Assembly: GCA_001779455.1 (NCBI GenBank)
Contig: MFKE01000014.1
Location: 939 to 9,188 of the forward strand
DNA from: Candidatus Gottesmanbacteria bacterium RIFOXYB1_FULL_47_11
GTDB lineage: Bacteria > Patescibacteriota > Microgenomatia > UBA10105 > UBA927
DNA: 8,250 nt
Reading direction: 5' to 3'
The stretch's first letter is position 1, and each line of letters starts with the position of its first letter. The translations under genes and the position numbers were made by a program. Positions 5,767 through 8,250 of this stretch are shown here, in pieces. The notes under the pieces were generated by a model. That model was not told the DNA's origin, made no database searches, and saw only the letters and a program-made list of their open reading frames with translations.

Positions 5767-6418
5767 CAATCTCAATGGCATGAGAGGTGCCGATACGTAC
5801 AGCGCCTGCTGTGATACATGCCTCTGCCTCGGCTTTGGTATCTATGCCGCCGGCGACTTTGATCTTCATATCCGGCCCGACAGCTTCCCGCACGATTGCC
5901 ACGTCTTCAACGGATGGCCCCCGCGGTCCCATGCCTGATCCTATTTTTACGTAGTCTGCGCCGGATGCTTTGATGGCGCGCGCAGTCGCCTGCATCTGCT
6001 CTTTTTTGTTCGGGAGTGCGTCAAAGTATCCCGGATCAAGGATAAACTTCACGACGATCGGCCGGCCCGGCATATGAGCGCTGTCGACAATTTCCTTGAG
6101 TTCCGCGGCAAACGCGTCGGTATTGCCGGCAAGAAATGTGCCGATATTCGGCACCACATCCAGCTCATCCGCTCCCAGCTGGACTGCCTCATTCACGGCG
6201 GTGATTTTTGCTATCATCGTATCCTGTCCAAGCGGGAAGCTGATCACCGTTCCCACCCGCACTCCTGTTTGTTTGGCGAGGGTAATATAGCAGGCGTTCA
6301 CAAATGCCGCATGGAAGCCGTATTCCTTCACTTTGGTGCAGAGCGTCTCAATATCTGCCGGTGTGGCAGTGGCGTGGTGGTTGGCGAAATCCAGGTGTTG
6401 GGCAAGGGGGTGGGGCAT
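5753..6418 (-). CDS. deoC: Deoxyribose-phosphate aldolase
   Basis: A 221-aa cytoplasmic class I aldolase that splits 2-deoxy-D-ribose 5-phosphate into glyceraldehyde 3-phosphate and acetaldehyde, linking deoxynucleoside breakdown to glycolysis. The length is normal for the family. Visible motifs: TVISFPLGQ at 58-65, GADELDVV at 82-89 with active-site D87, DYVKIGSGMGPRG at 155-167 with Schiff-base lysine K158, IKVAGGI at 186-192 with the second lysine K187, and GAVRIGTS at 205-212 for phosphate binding. The catalytic Asp/Lys/Lys set is therefore complete. The N-terminal motif, usually iDHTLL, is LDFANHH, and the usual KTSTG is KIGSG, so it belongs to a divergent subgroup. ATG 6418 follows an extended -10 by 6 nt. 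The gene converges with the epimerase-like gene with a 14-nt overlap of coding ends. Function is firm; subgroup behaviour is not known. Confidence 0.93.
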   Translation of the reverse strand: MPHPLAQHLDFANHHATATPADIETLCTKVKEYGFHAAFVNACYITLAKQTGVRVGTVISFPLGQDTMIAKITAVNEAVQLGADELDVVPNIGTFLAGNTDAFAAELKEIVDSAHMPGRPIVVKFILDPGYFDALPNKKEQMQATARAIKASGADYVKIGSGMGPRGPSVEDVAIVREAVGPDMKIKVAGGIDTKAEAEACITAGAVRIGTSHAIEIVTQP

Positions 6419-6424
6419 AGGAGT

Positions 6425-6433
6425 AGTATAACA
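6425..6433 (-). promoter_or_regulatory. Extended -10 promoter of deoC
   Basis: On the minus strand TGT-TATACT (TATACT at 6430-6425) ends 6 nt before ATG 6418 and has the TGn extension. No clear -35 is seen. It lies in the 17-nt gap after the upstream 233-aa gene, so deoC can be transcribed independently as a leaderless mRNA. Confidence 0.6.
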
Positions 6434-6435
6434 GA

Positions 6436-7137
6436 TTACCCTCGGTCTTTTTTCATTGAAATTTCACTTGGGTATATGGTAATTCCATCACTTGATTCCC
6501 ATGCGCGCCATGGTTGACGATGATCCTGATCAAATTCTTCCAAAATTTTGATCATATTTTGCTGTTCGGCGGGTGTCATCTTGTTATACAACATCTGCAT
6601 CACCCCCGCATCATAAAGTCGCTGGATTGCATCCTCAGTTTTCTTACGCATGCGTTCAGTTCTGTTTTTCTGTGTATATCCTATTTCTTTAAGAAATTGC
6701 CTCCAGTCGTGTGAAACATCAGGTTGTAGAAGCTTTTCTCGCTTTCTGTCATATCCTAAACCCCTTCCGTTAAATGCTTGATGCCACCTATCAATTGTTT
6801 TCTCTAATCTCCCCCCGTCATCAGATACTTGTGGGGATGAAGGACGGCGATCATCGTGAATTAAAGAAAAAAAATCTTGCTGTAGGGGCTTTATGGAGGA
6901 ATTATCCGGGAGATTTTGGGTTTGCGCTTTCTTCTCACGACGAATTTCCTCGGCACGCCTATCCGCTTCTGCCATGAGATTGTGATCGATCAGAACACCG
7001 GTTGCGTGACTAAGTTGATCTGCAATATCGGGATGATGTGCCCTCCTAAGATCAGCGGCAGACATACCTAGGGCTCTATATTGAGCAACAAGATTAATAT
7101 CTGGTTGAAATTGTCCGTGATATTCGACCCTTGTCAT
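6436..7137 (-). CDS. Hypothetical charged helical protein, 233 aa
   Basis: I do not recognise this protein. It is soluble with no signal peptide, membrane helix or cysteine. Residues 1-70 are mostly helical and charged (LRRAHHPDIADQL, AEADRRAEEIRREKK). Residues 71-110 look disordered (Gln, Asp, Ser, Pro rich). Residues 111-205 are helical and strongly basic/acidic (RKREKLLQ, RTERMRKKTEDAIQRLYDAGVM, TPAEQQNMIKILEEFDQ). A short aromatic tail (PWRAWESSDGITIYP) ends the chain. A nucleic-acid or protein-binding role is possible but not shown. Sampled stretches are about 35-37% GC against about 48-67% in sampled stretches of deoC, so it may have been acquired separately. ATG 7137 is supported by a perfect TATAAT ending 6 nt upstream. 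It stands 17 nt before deoC and is divergent from the CoA enzyme gene. Confidence 0.7.
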   Translation of the reverse strand: MTRVEYHGQFQPDINLVAQYRALGMSAADLRRAHHPDIADQLSHATGVLIDHNLMAEADRRAEEIRREKKAQTQNLPDNSSIKPLQQDFFSLIHDDRRPSSPQVSDDGGRLEKTIDRWHQAFNGRGLGYDRKREKLLQPDVSHDWRQFLKEIGYTQKNRTERMRKKTEDAIQRLYDAGVMQMLYNKMTPAEQQNMIKILEEFDQDHRQPWRAWESSDGITIYPSEISMKKDRG

Positions 7138-7143
7138 AACGAA

Positions 7144-7173
7144 ATTATATTCCTATGGGATATATATTGCAAA
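7144..7173 (-). promoter_or_regulatory. Leaderless promoter of the 233-aa gene
   Basis: On the minus strand TTTGCA (7173-7168, 4 of 6) is followed after 18 nt by a perfect TATAAT (7149-7144), which ends 6 nt before ATG 7137. No Shine-Dalgarno sequence is present. Confidence 0.65.
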
Positions 7174-7191
7174 TTCAGTATACTTTTTGCA
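7168..7191. repeat. Dyad-symmetric element in the divergent intergenic region
   Basis: TGCAAA (7168-7173) and TTTGCA (7186-7191) form an inverted repeat around an 8-bp palindrome AGTATACT (7177-7184), with centres offset by 1 nt. It covers the -35 of the minus-strand gene and sits just upstream of the plus-strand promoter. A repressor site is possible; chance is also possible in such AT-rich DNA. Confidence 0.35.
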
Positions 7192-7201
7192 GTACCCAAT
7201 C

Positions 7202-7230
7202 TTTACTCCGGGGAACTATCGTCGTACTAT
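7202..7230 (+). promoter_or_regulatory. Leaderless promoter of the CoA synthesis fusion gene
   Basis: TTTACT (7202-7207, 4 of 6), 17 nt, TACTAT (7225-7230, 4 of 6), ending 7 nt before ATG 7238. An overlapping TATAAC (7228-7233) is an alternative -10. No Shine-Dalgarno sequence is present. Confidence 0.5.
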
Positions 7231-7237
7231 AACTATC

Positions 7238-8194
7238 ATGTACCACCACGTTTTTGTCGCAGGCACATTTGACCGGCTCCATGCAGGTCACCAGGAGCTT
7301 CTGACGCGTGCATGCGAGGCAGGGGAGAAGGTGACGATCGGTTTGACCTCAGATGCATATATTTCTCAATATAAGTCACCAGGGGTTATTTCTTTGTTTA
7401 CCGATCGTAAACATGCGCTTGCCGCATGGCTGGACACTCGCGGTTATCAGGGCCGGGCCACCATTATTCCCATCGACGACCCGTACGAACCGGCCGTTTC
7501 AGATCCGGTAGGGGAAATTCTTGTCGTAACCCCGGATACCAAAGCGCGTGGTGAAGAAATTAATTCCAAACGGAAAGCCAAAGGGCTTGCGCCCTACGCA
7601 CTGTTGGTTGTCCCTCTGGTGCCGGCTCAGGACCGGATGCCCATTACCAGCACACGTGTACGCAGTGGTGAAATAGACACATCAGGTAGACTAGTCATGC
7701 CCGACAGCCTGCGGCCGGAGCTTTCCCGTCCGATCGGCAGGGTATTGGTGGGGGATCAGATCGGTTCTTCCATAGAGGTCAATAGGAACGGCACGATTAT
7801 CACCGTGGGCGACATTACGACAGAAACACTTCTTACTGCAGGAGTTGTCCCGCATCTTGCGATTATTGATTTTCAGGTACAACGCAAGCCATTCCGCGCT
7901 CTGGATGCCAAGTTTACCCAGCTCAACCTCTACAGAGTGCATGTTGCCAGCGGCCCGGGATACATCACCCGGGAAGCCCTAACCCTTATTCAGAAATGGG
8001 CGACGCATCCGGAGGGTCATGAGGCGCTTATTGTTGACGGAGAAGAAGACCTTCTCACCATTCCGGCTGTTGCGTATAGTCCTCTCGGCTCTATCGTGTA
8101 TTATGGTCAGCCTAACGCCGGGCTCGTTGAGGTAGAGGTCACGGAAGATAAAAAGTCAGAAGCCCTCGCAATCATCCGCCAATTTATATCATAA
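7238..8194 (+). CDS. Fused phosphopantetheine adenylyltransferase (archaeal-type CoaD) and GTP-dependent dephospho-CoA kinase (DUF359)
   Basis: A 318-aa predicted cytoplasmic bifunctional enzyme for the last two steps of CoA synthesis: 4'-phosphopantetheine to dephospho-CoA, then CoA. Residues 1-150 are a nucleotidyltransferase of archaeal PPAT type: GTFDRLHAGH at 9-18 with the HxGH motif (H15, H18), IGLTSDAYIS at 34-43, INSKRKAKGL at 108-117, and PITSTRVRSGEID at 135-147 as the STR-type nucleotide-binding motif. Residues 154-318 match the archaeal DUF359 kinase: RPIGRVLVGD at 164-173, TVGDITTETLLTAG at 189-202, PHLAIIDFQVQR at 205-216, VDGEEDLLTIPA at 266-277 and PLGSIVYYGQPNAG at 282-295. 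Key motifs in both halves are present, so both activities are plausible. Bacteria usually use separate CoaD and an unrelated P-loop CoaE. ATG 7238 is set by the promoter and the start of the first beta strand. Families are assigned with confidence; GTP use is inferred from the archaeal homologue. Confidence 0.9.
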   Translation: MYHHVFVAGTFDRLHAGHQELLTRACEAGEKVTIGLTSDAYISQYKSPGVISLFTDRKHALAAWLDTRGYQGRATIIPIDDPYEPAVSDPVGEILVVTPDTKARGEEINSKRKAKGLAPYALLVVPLVPAQDRMPITSTRVRSGEIDTSGRLVMPDSLRPELSRPIGRVLVGDQIGSSIEVNRNGTIITVGDITTETLLTAGVVPHLAIIDFQVQRKPFRALDAKFTQLNLYRVHVASGPGYITREALTLIQKWATHPEGHEALIVDGEEDLLTIPAVAYSPLGSIVYYGQPNAGLVEVEVTEDKKSEALAIIRQFIS

Positions 8195-8250
8195 ACAAAG
8201 ATAAACCCCCGCGTACATGCTCTATTTTTGTCTATTTGCAGATTTTTCGG

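Noticed and set aside
8195..8250. Possible terminator or next-gene promoter after the CoA gene
   Set aside because: The stretch has a C run and scattered T runs but no stem of useful length and no convincing -35/-10 pair.
1..8250. CRISPR array, transposon ends, tRNA or toxin-antitoxin pair
   Set aside because: No regularly spaced direct repeats, no transposase, no cloverleaf sequence and no paired small genes typical of toxin-antitoxin systems were found on reading both strands.

Overview
The window looks like a piece of a Patescibacteria (CPR) genome, possibly from the Microgenomates side. This is inferred from protein style: large secreted beta-rich surface proteins with (A/S)TPSA linkers, a small membrane-anchored LytR_C protein, a short four-helix-bundle protein, a DeoC with an unusual N-terminus, and an archaeal-type CoA synthesis enzyme. 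Promoters are bacterial sigma70 type (-35/-10), which argues against an archaeon. No rRNA, tRNA, CRISPR array, transposase or phage gene was seen.

Layout. Positions 1-3347 (+) are a cell-envelope block: the tail of a secreted protein, a secreted M23 metallopeptidase (805 aa) starting 1 nt after it, and a membrane-anchored LytR_C protein. Positions 3406-4517 (+) hold a two-PAS-domain protein with no visible output domain and a 106-aa S23-like helical protein. A 179-aa protein of unknown function (4521-5060, -) follows tail to tail. A ribulose-phosphate 3-epimerase homologue with lost catalytic residues (5137-5766, +) converges on and overlaps deoC (5753-6418, -). Upstream of deoC on the same strand is a 233-aa protein of unknown function (6436-7137, -). 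It is divergent from a fused phosphopantetheine adenylyltransferase / dephospho-CoA kinase (7238-8194, +). The last 56 bases hold nothing I can identify. No gene-free stretch exceeds about 100 bases.

How it works together. The peptidase and LytR_C protein fit wall remodelling and surface display. DeoC and the epimerase-like protein touch pentose/deoxyribose phosphate metabolism. The fused enzyme would carry out the last two steps of CoA synthesis. The strongest shared signal is regulatory: eight genes have a -10-like hexamer ending 6-8 nt before the start codon and no Shine-Dalgarno sequence, so most genes here are probably transcribed singly as leaderless mRNAs.

I did not find a convincing new defence or mobile system. 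The best leads are the leaderless promoter grammar, the archaeal-type CoA fusion enzyme, the degenerate epimerase active site, and a terminator-like hairpin lying over the first codons of the 4521-5060 gene.
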